Source of the DNA: Watersipora subatra
Taxonomy: Eukaryota > Bryozoa > Gymnolaemata > Cheilostomatida > Watersiporidae
Assembly (NCBI RefSeq): GCF_963576615.1
Contig: NC_088714.1
Location: 35,567,143 to 35,631,142, forward strand
Length of the DNA stretch: 64,000 bases
Reading direction: 5' to 3'
The translations under genes were made by a program, and so were the position numbers. Below the pieces are notes generated by a model. That model had not been told where the DNA came from. It saw only the letters and a program-made list of their open reading frames with translations, and ran no database searches. This document shows, piece by piece, positions 12,755 through 27,700 of this stretch (positions within the stretch are counted from its first letter, which is position 1; each line of letters begins with the position of its first letter).

Positions 12755-15700
12755 GTGAGTTTATCATGGTGAAGCCTTGACAAATTTTAATGTGTATACG
12801 TGCCAGTCTCTCTTTTTCTCTCTCTCTGGTTGACACATTATAATAACGTATGATGTAATATAAAACATGATAATATAGTATGAATTGTACAACTTAATAT
12901 CATTATAATATCGGTCTGTTCACGCCAGTAACAGGAAAACTTTGGTTTGGTTTAAACAACTTTGTAAGCACCTTACACACATTTGGCATTTCTACAATAT
13001 ATCATGCATCAAGATAATGCAATATGTAATACGCTATAAAGTGACTAATCGTTGTGTAATGCAGAAGTATTCAATATAATTTAGACCCATAATATCTAAT
13101 GCTATTTTAAATAGTTTTAGATCATTAATTATAGAAATAATTTTTTATAATGTAATCGAACAAAGGAAACTGCCTTGACCTCGTGATCTAGACCTTTTAA
13201 CATATAAATACCACTTCAGAGTTTGATTCTCTCACTGGCTTTGGCAAGAAAAGCAACCTGCTTCTGCTAAATTATCACAGGCGATACTCCAATGAAAGTC
13301 AGTTAGAGACTAAAAACCTAAGATATATCCCTACATTGTGAGTATTATTATTTATTATTGATTAGCGATTATTATTGCTGCACTTTGAAACATTAAATCT
13401 GTAAAATGTTGAGGCTAAATTACAGTTTATGGACAATCAATTAATATAATTTTCTGCTAAATTTATATATAAACAAAAATCCTTACCATACTTGGGACTT
13501 TGTATTAAATTTTCGTTCTATCGGGTTTGCTCACACTTGTTTGTCAGTTCATATCAATTGTATCATTACCAAATCATCTTTTACTGTAATCGTGGCAAAA
13601 CAGACTTAATTTAGCTATTACTTGCTAATTATTTCACATTTACATTGAAATACTTTTATAATTATTTCATTTCGTTTCTTAATTTATATTGACCTGCATA
13701 AAACATTTTTCTCATGGTATAAAGTTTGAAAGTTAGAATGGTAACTTTCTTATACGTTAAATAAAAATAATTTTTCTGTGCAAAGATTTTTATTAGCCTG
13801 CCAACGCCGGGCATTCATTTAGTCTGTTCTATAATAAGAGCCATACTTTCTGTCTTTCTGTCCAAAAACATTGTTAAAGGTTGAGAAATAAATTTTATTG
13901 TATACGCATTGAAACCGCAACAATCTGCTTTACCTTTGGCATGCTGCCAATTGCAGCAATTTTTTACCTTCCAAGACTAGAATTGTTGCGCTCATACTTG
14001 GAACTTGTGACATCCAGCCTGGTAGCCCGACACTAACACCTCAGCTAATCATCCACCTTACAACCTTCTAGAATTATTGTGCACATATTTATTCTCTGCG
14101 CTTTATTGACACCCCTGATGATCTCTCATCGGTGCACTAGACTGCAAGGGTACGAGTTATCTTAAAGGTTAAAGGTTATTGTAGTACAAGTAAAATCTGG
14201 CGATGACAAAGATGAAGGTGGATAGACAGAATGTCAACTAGTAAATTTGTACATATCTATACACTTGTACACGAGTAAAAATCAATACATTTTTTTTTGT
14301 CATTTAATACAATGTTTTAAGATATTTTATTAATATGCTAAGCGGACAGCAGGTCTATTTCACCAAGTGCGCTGGCATCTCAAGGTGTAAGTCTATCACA
14401 CCAATTGCGCTGGCATCTCAAGGTGTAGGTCTACCGCACCAAGTACGCCGGCATCTCAAGGTGTAGGTCTATCGCACCAAGTACGCCGGCATCTCAAGGT
14501 GTAGGTCTATCGCACCAAGTACGCTGGCATCTCAAGGTGTAGGTCTATCGCACCAAGTGCGCTGGTTTCTCAAGGTTGTGTCATAAAATTTGTGGATATT
14601 GTTTCCATGAGGTTGCTGCTGATGATTCAGAGAATGCCAGCGAAGATCTGCATTTAAGAGAGAAGAGAAAACCTGGGCCCTGTGACCACCATCATCACCA
14701 TCATCATGAGGACTGCTGTATGTATACAATAACAAATAATGAGGTTGGAGATATTTTGGAGGCTATACCATTTGATGCCTCAACCCTGTGTTTTGCTTGT
14801 TATTTTGTAAGTTCAAAAAAGCGATGGTTTACTATAGCCATGGTTCACTATAGCCATGGTTCACTATAGCCATGGTTCACTGTAGCCATGGTTCACTATA
14901 TCCATGGTTCACTATAGCCATAGTTCACTATAGCCATGGTTCACTATAGCCATGGTTCACTATATCCATAGTTCACTATAGCCATGGTTCACTATAGCCA
15001 TGGTTCACTATAGCCATGGTTCACTATAGCCATGGTTCACTGTAGCCATGGTTCACTATATCCATGGTTCACTATATCCATAGTTCACTGTAGCCATGGT
15101 TCACTATATCCATGGTTCACTATAGCCATGGTTCACTATATCCATAGTTCACTATAGCCATGGTTCACTTTAGCCATGGTTCACTATAGTCATAGTTCAC
15201 TATAGCCATAGTTCACTATAGCCATGGTTCAATATAGCCATAGTTCACTATATCCATAGTTCACTGTAGCCATGGTTCACTGTAGCCATGGTTCACTATA
15301 TCCATAGTTCACTGTAGCCATGGTTCACTATAGCCATGGTTCACTATAGCCATGGTTCACTATAGCCATGGTTCACTGTAGCCATGGTTCACTATATCCA
15401 TGGTTCACTATATCCATAGTTCACTGTAGCCATGGTTCACTATATCCATAGTTCACTATAGCCATGGTTCACTATAGCCATGGTTCACTATAGCCATGGT
15501 TCACTATAGCCATGGTTCACTGTAGCCATGGTTCACTATATCCATGGTTCACTATATCCATAGTTCACTGTAGCCATGGTTCACTATATCCATAGTTCAC
15601 TATAGCCATGGTTCACTTTAGCCATGGTTCACTATAGCCATGGTTCACTATAGCCATGGTTCACTATAGCCATGGTTCACTGTAGCCATGGTTCACTATA

Positions 15701-18700
15701 GCCATAGTTCACTATAGCCATGGTTCACTATAGCCATGGTTCACTATAGCCATGGTTCACTGTAGCCATGGTTCACTATAGCCATGGTTCACTATAGCCA
15801 TGGTTCACTATAGCCATGGTTCACTATAGCCATGGTTCGCTATAGCCATGGTTCACTATAGCCATGGTTCACTGTAGCCATGGTTCACTATATCCATGGT
15901 TCACTATATCCATAGTTCGCTGTAGCCATGGTTCACTATATCCATAGTTCACTATAGCCATGGTTCACTTTAGCCATGGTTCACTATAGTCATAGTTCAC
16001 TATAGCCATAGTTCACTATAGCCATGGTTCACTGTAGCCATGGTTCACTATATCCATAGTTCACTATAGCCATGGTTCACTTTAGCCATGGTTCACTATA
16101 GTCATAGTTCACTATAGCCATGGTTCACTATAGCCATGGTTCACTATAGCCATGGTTCACTATAGCCATGGTTCACTGTAGCCATGGTTCACTATATCCA
16201 TGGTTCCCTATATCCATAGTTCACTGTAGCCATGGTTCACTATAGCCATAGTTCACTATAGCCATGGTTCACTATAGCCATGGTTCACTTTAGCCATGGT
16301 TCACTATAGTCATAGTTCACTATAGCCATAGTTCACTATAGCCATGGTTCACTGTAGCCATGGTTCACTATATCCATAGTTCACTATAGCCATGGTTCAC
16401 TTTAGCCATGGTTCACTATAGTCATAGTTCACTATAGCCATGGTTCACTATAGCCATGGTTCACTATATCCATAGTTCACTATAGCCATGGTTCACTATA
16501 GCCATGGTTCACTATAGCCATGGTTCACTGTAGCCATGGTTCACTATATCCATGGTTCCCTATATCCATAGTTCACTGTAGCCATGGTTCACTATAGCCA
16601 TAGTTCACTATAGCCATGGTTCACTATAGCCATGGTTCACTGTAGCCATGGTTCACTATATCCATGGTTCCCTATATCCATAGTTCACTGTAGCCATGGT
16701 TCACTATAGCCATAGTTCACTATAGCCATGGTTCACTATAGCCATGGTTCACTATAGCCATGGTTCACTATAGTCATAGTTCACTATAGCCATAGTTCAC
16801 TATAGCCATGGTTCACTGTAGCCATGGTTCACTATATCCATAGTTCACTATAGCCATGGTTCACTTTAGCCATGGTTCACTATAGTCATAGTTCACTATA
16901 GCCATGGTTCACTATAGCCATGGTTCACTATATCCATAGTTCACTGTAGCCATGGTTCACTATATCCATAGTTCACTATAGCCATGGTTCACTTTAGCCA
17001 TGGTTCACTATAGTCATAGTTCACTATAGCCATAGTTCACTGTAGCCATGGTTCACTATAGCCATGGTTCACTATAGCCATGGTTCACTATAGCCATGGT
17101 TCACTATAGCCATGGTTCACTATATCCATAGTTCACTGTAGCCATGGTTCACTATAGCCATAGTTCACTATATCCATAGTTCACTATAGCCATGGTTCAC
17201 TATAGCCATAGTTCACTATATCCATAGTTCACTATAGCCATGGTTCACTATAGCCATGGTTCACTATAGCCATAGTTCACTATAGCCATGGTTCACTATA
17301 GCCATGGTTCACTATAGCCATGGTTCACTATAGCCACGGTTTACTACAGTCATGGTCCACTATAGCCATGGTTTACCATAGCCATGGTTCACTATAGCCA
17401 TAGTTCACTATAGCCATGGTTCACTATAGCCATAGTTCACTATATCCATAGTTCACTATAGCCATGGTTCACTATAGCCATGGTTCACTATAGCCATGGT
17501 TCACTATAACCATGGTTTACTACAGTCATGGTTCACTATAGCCACGGTTTACTACAGTCATGGTCCACTATAGCCATGGTTTGCTAAAGCTAAGGTGGAC
17601 TGTAGCTTTAAAAACCACACTTAGCGGTATATTGTTAATCCAGACGTAAATTTTGAGTTTAACATTTCAAAGCAGTTAAGCATATAATAGAGCGCAGCTC
17701 TGTGGTGGGAGGAGAGCAGAGTTTCAAATTTTTCATGTGATCATGCAAGGCATTCATAAAATCTTATATTATTTATTCGGTTGGTTAAACCGGTATTTAA
17801 GACATCTGCAATATACGTATTTGATGCAACAATACTTTATTATCATTGGGGTTGTTAGTAGTGTACATGTATATAGTTCTATTACATGCTATTGTGTTGC
17901 TAGTATATAGTTCTATTACTTGCTATCGTGTTGCTAGTATGTAGTTCTATTACTTGCTATTGTGTTGCTAGTATATAGCTCTATTACATGCTATTATCCG
18001 TAATATGATATGTGATTTGATAATACAACGGAAAATGCCTACATTAAGGTTGATATAACTATAGCTATAACTTTAGTTTTCTTATAGCTATAATTATGAT
18101 TGGCACAAAAAAATCAAACGATTTAAATCATTGATTTAGATCTTGACTTTTTTCGGGAAAAAATTGAGTTGTTTTTAGAATATTTTGATTTTTTCACATT
18201 CTTGCAAAAATCAGTGTTATTGACAAACGATCTTGTTTTGTATCCTCAACAATATTTGTTGAGGATACAAAACAAGATCGTTTGTCAATAACACTGATTT
18301 TTGCCAGAATGTGAAAAAATCAAATGAAAGAGGAATATTTACAGATTTAATCTGATAAATATTCTTCTTTCATGAATTAGCAAGTGTGGTAGAGACAATA
18401 GACTGCGTGTGTAGTAGGGACTACAATGCTACAGAAGGTTAGTGTGGTAGCGAGAATAGACTGCGTGTGTAGTAGGGACTACAATGCTACAGAAGGTTAG
18501 TGTGGTAGAGAGAATAGACTGCGTGTGTAGTAGGGACTACAATGCTACAGAAGGGTAGTGTGGTAGAGACAATAGACTGCGTGTGTAGTAGGGACTACAA
18601 TGCTACAGAAGGTTAGTGTGGTAGAGAGAATAGACTGCGTGTGTAGTAGGGACTACAATGCTACAGAAGGGTAGTGTGGTAGGGACAATAGACTGCGTGT

Positions 18701-21700
18701 GTAGTAGGGCCTACAATGCTACAGAAGGGTAGTGTGGTAGAGAGAATAGACTGCGTGTGTAGTAGGGCCTACAATGCTACTGAAGGGTAGTTTGGTAGAG
18801 ACAATAGACTGCGTGTGTAGTAGGGCCTACAATGCTACAGAAGGGTAGTGTGGTAGAGAGAATAGACTGCGTGTGTAGTAGGGACTACAATGCTACAGAA
18901 GGTTAGTGTGGTAGAGAGAATAGACTGCGTGTGTAGTAGGGACTACAATGCTACAGAAGGGTAGTGTGGTAGGGACAATAGACTGCGTGTGTAGTAGGGC
19001 CTACAATGCTACAGAAGGTTAGTGTGGTAGAGAGAATAGACTGCGTGTGTAGTAGGGACTACAATGCTACAGAAGGGTAGTGTGGTAGGGACAATAGACT
19101 GCGTGTGTAGTAGGGCCTACAATGCTACAGAAGGGTAGTGTGGTAGAGAGAATAGACTGTGTGTGTAGTAGGGACTACAATGCTACAGAAGGTTAGTGTG
19201 GTAGAGAGAATAGACTGTGTGTGTAGTAGGGCCTACAATGCTACTGAAGGGTAGTTTGGTAGAGACAATAGACTGCGTGTGTAGTAGGGCCTACAATGCT
19301 ACAGAAGGGTAGTGTGGTAGAGAGAATAGACTGTGTGTGTAGTAGGGCCTACAATGCTACAAAAGGGTAGTGTGGTAGAGACAATAGACTGCGTGTGTAG
19401 TAGGGCCTACAATGCTACAGAAGGGTAGTGTGGTAGAGAGAATAGACTGTGTGTGTAGTAGGGCCTACAATGCTACTGAAGGGTAGTTTGGTAGGGACAA
19501 TAGACTGCGTGTGTAGTAGGGCCTACAATGCTACAGAAGGGTAGTGTGGTAGAGAGAATAGACTGCGTGTGTAGTAGGGCCTACAATGCTACAAAAGGGT
19601 AGCGTGGTAGAGAGAATAGACTGCGTGTGTAGTAGGGCCTACAATGCTACAGAAGGGTAGCGTGGTAGAGAGAATAGACTGCGTGTGTAGTAGGGACTAC
19701 AATGCTACAGAAGGGTAGCGTGGTAGAGAGAATAGACTGCGTGTGTAGTAGGGACTACAATGCTACAGAAGGGTAGTGTGGTAGAGACAATAGACTGCGT
19801 GTGTAGTAGGGCCTACAATGCTACAGAAGGGTAGTGTGGTAGAGACAATAGACTGCGTGTGTAGTAGGGCCTACAATGCTACAGAAGGGTAGCGTGGTAG
19901 AGAGAATAGACTGCGTGTGTAGTAGGGACTACAATGCTACAGAAGGGTAGCGTGGTAGAGAGAATAGACTGCGTGTGTAGTAGGGACTACAATGCTACAG
20001 AAGGGTAGTGTGGTAGAGACAATAGACTGCGTGTGTAGTAGGGCCTACAATGCTACAGAAGGGTAGTGTGGTAGAGACAATAGACTGCGTGTGTAGTAGG
20101 GCCTACAATGCTACAGAAGGGTAGCGTGGTAGAGAGAATAGACTGCGTGTGTAGTAGGGACTACAATGCTACAGAAGGGTAGCGTGGTAGAGAGAATAGA
20201 CTGCGTGTGTAGTAGGGACTACAATGCTACAGAAGGGTAGTGTGGTAGAGACAATAGACTGCGTGTGTAGTAGGGCCTACAATGCTACAGAAGGGTAGTG
20301 TGGTAGAGACAATAGACTGCGTGTGTAGTAGGGCCTACAATGCTACAGAAGGGTAGCGTGGTAGAGAGAATAGACTGCGTGTGTAGTAGGGACTACAATG
20401 CTACAGAAGGGTAGCGTGGTAGAGAGAATAGACTGCGTGTGTAGTAGGGACTACAATGCTACAGAAGGGTAGTGTGGTAGAGACAATAGACTGCGTGTGT
20501 AGTAGGGCCTACAATGCTACAGAAGGGTAGTGTGGTAGAGACAATAGACTGCGTGTGTAGTAGGGCCTACAATGCTACAGAAGGGTAGCGTGGTAGAGAG
20601 AATAGACTGCGTGTGTAGTAGGGACTACAATGCTACAGAAGGGTAGCGTGGTAGAGAGAATAGACTGCGTGTGTAGTAGGGACTACAATGCTACAGAAGG
20701 GTAGCGTGGTAGAGAGAATAGACTGCGTGTGTAGTAGGGACTACAATGCTACAGAAGGGTAGTGTGGTAGAGACAATAGACTGCGTGTGTAGTAGGGCCT
20801 ACAATGCTACAGAAGGGTAGCGTGGTAGAGAGAATAGACTGCGTGTGTAGTAGGGCCTACAATGCTACAGAAGGGTAGCGTGGTAGAGAGAATAGACTGC
20901 GTGTGTAGTAGGGACTACAATGCTACAGAAGGGTAGCGTGGTAGAGAGAATAGACTGCGTGTGTAGTAGGGACTACAATGCTACAGAAGGGTAGTGTGGT
21001 AGAGACAATAGACTGCGTGTGTAGTAGGGCCTACAATGCTACAGAAGGGTAGTGTGGTAGAGACAATAGACTGCGTGTGTAGTAGGGCCTACAATGCTAC
21101 AGAAGGGTAGCGTGGTAGAGAGAATAGACTGCGTGTGTAGTAGGGACTACAATGCTACAGAAGGGTAGCGTGGTAGAGAGAATAGACTGCGTGTGTAGTA
21201 GGGACTACAATGCTACAGAAGGGTAGTGTGGTAGAGACAATAGACTGCGTGTGTAGTAGGGCCTACAATGCTACAGAAGGGTAGTGTGGTAGAGACAATA
21301 GACTGCGTGTGTAGTAGGGCCTACAATGCTACAGAAGGGTAGCGTGGTAGAGAGAATAGACTGCGTGTGTAGTAGGGACTACAATGCTACAGAAGGGTAG
21401 TGTGGTAGAGACAATAGACTGCGTGTGTAGTAGGGCCTACAATGCTACAGAAGGGTAGCGTGGTAGAGACAATAGACTGCGTGTGTAGTAGGGCCTACAA
21501 TGCTACAGAAGGGTAGCGTGGTAGAGACAATAGACTGCGTGTGTAGTAGGGACTACAATGCTACAGAAGGGTAGTGTGGTAGAGACAATAGACTGTGTGT
21601 GTAGTAGGGACTACAATGTCGTTTGCACATTTGGCTGTTGAGTGCTGTTGAAATATAAGAACCTGTCAAACTAAGGCATGTAAGCCACCGATACTAAAAA

Positions 21701-24700
21701 GTTGGTTTATAAGCATTCTGATGTGCAATACAATACACAGACAGTTTGCATGAGCAGAAATAAGCAAAAGCATAACATTTATTAAACAAATCATAAACGT
21801 CCAAAAATAAATTTAAGTAAAAAAAATCTAATTTTTTCCAACTCTGGAACATTGTGGTGCAATAAATTGAAGCGGGATCAAAACCGGCCTGTTTGTGCAC
21901 AGTAATGTTAAATTAAATTAATTAATGTGTTATATTATTATGTTATATCTATAACGCAATGTGTTATAGAGAATGTTAAAGTTGTTTAGTTTTTTTGTTA
22001 ATATATAATAAGTTTACTCTTTTTATCGTGCCATCAATCCCAATAAACTTTTAATTATCCCTTGGTTTTAGGGTGTAAAGACAACTGCCATTACAATGGA
22101 GTTTGCATGAAATTCCAAAGGGGCAGGTAAGATTGTCCGTATGAATACATGAAATAAGAGCCATGTCCATCTGCCCACCTCTCTAAAGCCATGAGGCTCA
22201 TCCATAGAGCTAACATCCATAGAGCCGAAGTATGCTAATTATAAAGAAACCATTAGAATACGGAAGTTCAACTATAAACTGAAAAAGAAGTATGACAACT
22301 CTTAATTACTGTAACAGTGTAAGCAATACTTGTGTCAGTGAATACAGTTAGAATGCTTACTAGTCTTCAAATAGTTGAGAAGTAAAGAGATAACATGTGT
22401 TTACCAAATGGGTGTGACATAGCCCACTCGAGACACACACACACACACAGGCGCGCACACACACCCACACATACACGTACGTGCAGGCACGCGCAGACAC
22501 ACGCACAAACTCACTCGTGCACACACACATTTCTATGCAAGAATTTGTATCATTAATTCAACATATTTAGGATTTTTATTTTTGTTTCTCAGTTCGTATT
22601 AATTGAATCATTACCAAATCATCTTTTATTGTAATCATAGCAAAACAGACCTAATTTAAGCATTACTTGCTAATTAATTCACATTTACACCTTTTTATAG
22701 TTGTTTTATTTTATTTTTCATTTTCCTCCGTGATATAAGTTTGAAAGTTACAGCTGTTTGACAAAGTTTGAAAACCTTTACAGTTGTTTTTATTTTCTCT
22801 TAAATTATTCCAACTAAACAAAAAAACTTTTCTCATGATAAGTAGTTTGAAAGTTAGAATGGCAAATGTTACTATATGTTAAATACAAATCAATATTTTA
22901 TGCAAACTTTTTTATTACCCGGGCAACGCCGGGTAGCACAGCTAGTACAATATGTATCTGTTTTTCAAAGTTGGATGTCATCGTCTAAATCAGGCATGTC
23001 CAACAGGCTGCTCTGGGGCTGCACCTGGCATTTGGCTTGTTTTTTGTGGCCCCCGAAGGCCGGCATATTAAAATGTTTTTTTACCAGTTTATCTTGGTTC
23101 TTAGGTTATAGTTAGCAAACACCGCAGCTATGGGTAGTGCGCATAAAAATGCACCAACTAATATTATTGAAAACTTCGAATTCCCTGTCTGCTTTTTGGA
23201 AATTCCCTTACAGCCTTTATTTTTATTAGCTGATTGAACATCTCAAACAGGAATCCTTAATCTGAGCTGGGGAATGTTCTGCAGCTTGCTGGATGCTAGC
23301 TCAATACGCATTGCTCAGTTACATTGTTACAATTACGGCCACACGCAGGAAGGTTGACCGCGAGGGAAGAGTATTTAATAGCAGTTGGAAATTGCAATAC
23401 TTTTATCAAATACCACGGGGAGAGCCAAGCAATCTGCGTCATATGTAATCAAATAATTGCTGTGCTCAAATGGTACAACATAAGGTGGCAGTACACAACT
23501 TGTTATAGCACATATGAGCAATACTCAGGTTGTGACAGACAGGAGAAATACGACTTACTATCATCCAATCTGCAGCAACAGCAGCAACATTTTCCAAGAT
23601 ATGCAGAGATTAGTGAAAAAGCCACAAAATGCAGTCTCGCTATTGCTCAACTAATTGGTCAACGACAGCCAACATTTCAACATGGAGAATTTGCTAAGGA
23701 AGTAAGCATTTTTTCAATTTATGTCAGATAAGAATTGCATAAACAATGATAGGCGTGGAGTTTTAGACCTTAAAAGATAGAGGCAAGTTATAACTCCTTG
23801 CATAGCCTGATATACCTGAAACTAAAATAAAGATTTCAACAAAAGTTTGTGTGGTTTGCCATTGTCACTATTATTATATTTTAGTAACTATCAATTACAT
23901 GTATTTTAACCTTGCTTTATTATTTTTAGGAACTAGCAGTGTTTGTGGATAAATTCTACCCTGATAAAACGAGCAATTTAGAAAGTGTTGCTCTGTCAAG
24001 AAACACCATTGCAAGAAGAGTGGAAAATCTGAGTAAGGACATCGAGCGTACAATGAAAGCCCAGATTAAAAAGTTGAAAGCACAGATCTGTCTGACACTT
24101 CTCAGCTTGCAATCATGATATGGGCGTTGATAATGAGTTCAGCGTCACTGAGGATTTCCTAACAATGAGTTGCCTTCATGGCACAACAACTGGAAAATAT
24201 GTCTATGAGAGTCTATTAAAGGAGCTGGGGAAGATGTCTGGCATTTGTACTGATGAAACACCTGCAATGGCAGAGAAAAACATTGGACTAATAGGTCTTT
24301 TGCTCAGCTCTCACTGCTGGGATGTTCCTCTTGCGGTGTACCATTATGTCTTACATCAAGAAAAGTTAGCAGCGCGAACTCTGAGGATGGATCGTGTTAT
24401 GGGTCTGGTTGTATCCACTGTTAACTTTACTCAATCGCGAGCATTGAACCATCAACAATTTAAAATTATGTTTGAGGAGATAGAACGTGAATACAAAGAT
24501 GTAGCATATATTACTGTAAAGTCAGGTGGCTCAGCAGTGCTAAAAATCTGTGAAGGTTTTACAGTCTGCGACCAGAAATCAATTTATTCATGGGAAACAA
24601 AAGTCATGAGTGTGATGAGTTCAAAGATCAATTCTGAATCACTGATTTGGTATTTCTAGCTGATATCACAGAGCCATAGACCTATTAACTATACTAACTA

Positions 24701-27700
24701 TATAGTTAATAGGTCTATGTCACAGAGCATATGTCAGTAGTGAATTTTATTATTTTTAGCATTAACTACCGTATATAGATAATAGGTTTATGTCACAAAG
24801 CATATGTCAGTAGTAATCCTTCAGCTACAGGAAAAGAAACAGGACATATCTCAACTCTGGAGATACATCACTGCATTCAGGACAAAGCTTGAGCTATGGG
24901 AGCAGCAACTCCGAGAGGAAAATTATGCTCACTTCAAAACTTTGTCAGGGCGTCAGCAGAATGGCCAATGTGTTGAGGTCAACTCTGAGCAATATGCCAA
25001 CATCGTGTCAGATCTATCACCTGAAATTGCAATAAGATTTTTCCAATTTGTAGAAACTGAAAAGAAGATAAATATATTTGCCGATCCATTTTCTGTCTCC
25101 TTAGCAGTGTAGCAGTCGAGTTACAGATGAAGCTAATTGACTTGCAGGCTAACAAGGCTCTCAAACAACAGCATCTCAACTATTAACTCATAGAGTTATA
25201 TCATGATTTCTTTTCAGCTGGCGCATATCCAGCTCTACATAAACATGCTCTTCGAATGGTCAGCCTCTTCAGCTCTACCTACTTATGTGAGCAGTTCTTC
25301 AGTCGCATGAAGCATATCAAAATCAAATATTGCACCATACTAACCAATGAGCATCTTGCTTGGCAGCTCAGGGTTTCATTTTTAGACATTAAACATGACC
25401 TAGACAGGATTGTACGAGAGAAGCAGTGCCAAGTGGCTCACTGAGAGTAGTATGCTCAATACCATTACCAGTGAAAACTTAGCACCGCAATTATATTTCT
25501 TCAACAAGGACACTGCACATCAATTTCATATGACGCTTTTTGTAATTACATGCATATGTATCTAAAACCAATATTTTGACACATTTGTGGTTTTGTAGTT
25601 AAAACCAATATATTGATGTATTTGTTTTTTGTAATTAAATGTAGTTAAAATAAAAATATTGACTGTGGAGAATGAGAATTAAATGTGATAGATGGAATCA
25701 TGTTTTGCAATACATAAAATTATGGTAATTCAATTATTTGCGATATACGTAGCAGCTATGTGTCACCGATGATATACAGCCCCCAGATGTATATCATTGA
25801 TGTGGCCCCCAGCCTAGGATTGACTTTACATAATGGCCCCCACTCTAAAAAGGTTGGAAACCTCTGGTCTAAATGGATATCTGTCTGTCTATAGCGTTTA
25901 AAATCTTTGATTTCATATCTCACATCCAGGGCCTTATTGTTCTATGAGGCAGCCTCTGCAGTGGCGATTTTCTTGCCGTTTAGTGTCGACAGTGTTCGGA
26001 CGAAAGGTGCGAATGTATCGTGCAGAGCCCGTTTTCAGAATACTACTAGTGGTTGCAAACCTAGCGAATCCATTTCGAAACCTTTTCCACATTTTTTACT
26101 GCTGGGAAAGGAACAAAAACAGACGTTTCGGTTTTGTCTGTTCTGGATTCACATATTTAATGATAATGATTAAGTTTAAATGTGCTAGACGCTGTTGAAC
26201 TGACAAAGAGTTTGTTTTTGACGACTACCATAAATTCTGAACTTTCAAAACGTTTACTTCTATTTAAGATAAATATTTGGATAGTTATGGGAAGCCAATT
26301 ATTTACGGGATCGTATAGAATAATTTTTGGTTGGCTTTACTAGCCTTATTGCAGTTTTACGAAATACTCTGACCATAGTCACTTGATTGATTACAACTTG
26401 CAAATGATATTTGAAATGTTTTCTTTATTATTATTATTATTGTTCTATCGACGCTGCGCGAAGCAGACGTGTTTAGAACTATCTTGAAACTTTCAAGAAA
26501 AAAAGAAATTTGCCGCAAGCTTTTTTTTATTGCTCATATATCGAGTATGCTTGTTATTTTTTCTACACTATCTTTACGTGAAAACATCTACTTCATTGCA
26601 TGGAAATCAACTCAGGATTTCCTGAGGCTGCATACATGCAACAGCCGATTTAAGTTAGTTAGTAATCTTTTATTTTGCTGATAACAAAATAACAAAAGGC
26701 CTCTATTTGCAGGCATATTATTCAATAAAATGGAAACTGTAAAAGTATCCTGAATGCAAGATAGTAGTGAATAATTCATACTTAGTTTGAGATTATTTAT
26801 GTAAAAATTAAAAGAAAATTTACATGAGAGGATGACTTCAAATAAGTAATGCAGAATAACTTATAGAAAAATAAATTGATTGATACTATATACAAGGGTT
26901 CAGGTCTGAAGAATAGATCCTCTATGAGTATTGATTGTGGCAAAATTGATTGTTATTAATAATTGGATGACTATAATATGGTCTGTACCATCCGTCTGTG
27001 TAAGTATCGTTGATGTTTACTTCTATGGTTTATCTGCAGTGGGTTAATTATGTTTTCAATTGAATCGGCTGCTTTTGTGTACAAATTCTAGCAGGTGTTG
27101 ATAGTTGTGAACCGATTTAAACTTTTCGTAATTTTGTGTTTTTCTTTTTTAATATCTGCTTGACAAGCTCTAGTCACGTATTATATGTCTATAATTTGTT
27201 TTTTTTAGTGAGCTATGTTATTATCTATATTTGCATGGAAATATTTTTTGTATAGTTTTTATTTTATGCTCACTCGTTGAACCTGTTTATCCATGGGTAA
27301 GGGTAGTACCATTAGCACCAAACCTGATCACCCAAGGCGTGAGAAGAATCTCTAACTTTGTTAAATTCAAAATCTACCATCTTCAAATTTAAATAATCTT
27401 CGGAAAGAACTCTGATATCACATTGAACTTTGAGTCACTCAGTGACTAGTGCTCTTATTATAGATCTAGATAACTTAAATTAGTTTCATTGTTCTACCAT
27501 TATTTCTTCTCAGCAGAATCACAAACCTTCTAATATTCAATTTTAAATATTCTTTAGTCTTATTTATAGATTTGCTGTTTAGAGTTTATTATTAAGTCTT
27601 AATCAATAATCATAATATTTTTCTTTCTTACCCCTGACACAAGTTTACATATCACATGACATGTATTCAATAATTCGTACGGAAGGTGATACACAGCAAT

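Noticed and set aside
14689..14709. His-tag from vector contamination
   Set aside because: Seven His codons in mixed CAC/CAT use sit within an exon with a good donor and the phase needed by the next EGF exon; no vector sequence lies nearby.
18378..21617. CRISPR-like regular spacing
   Set aside because: Units are contiguous with no unique spacers, and the genome is clearly eukaryotic; a minisatellite.
25907..26198. Two overlapping 84-88-codon frames
   Set aside because: No domain, no splice context and overlapping each other; probably chance.
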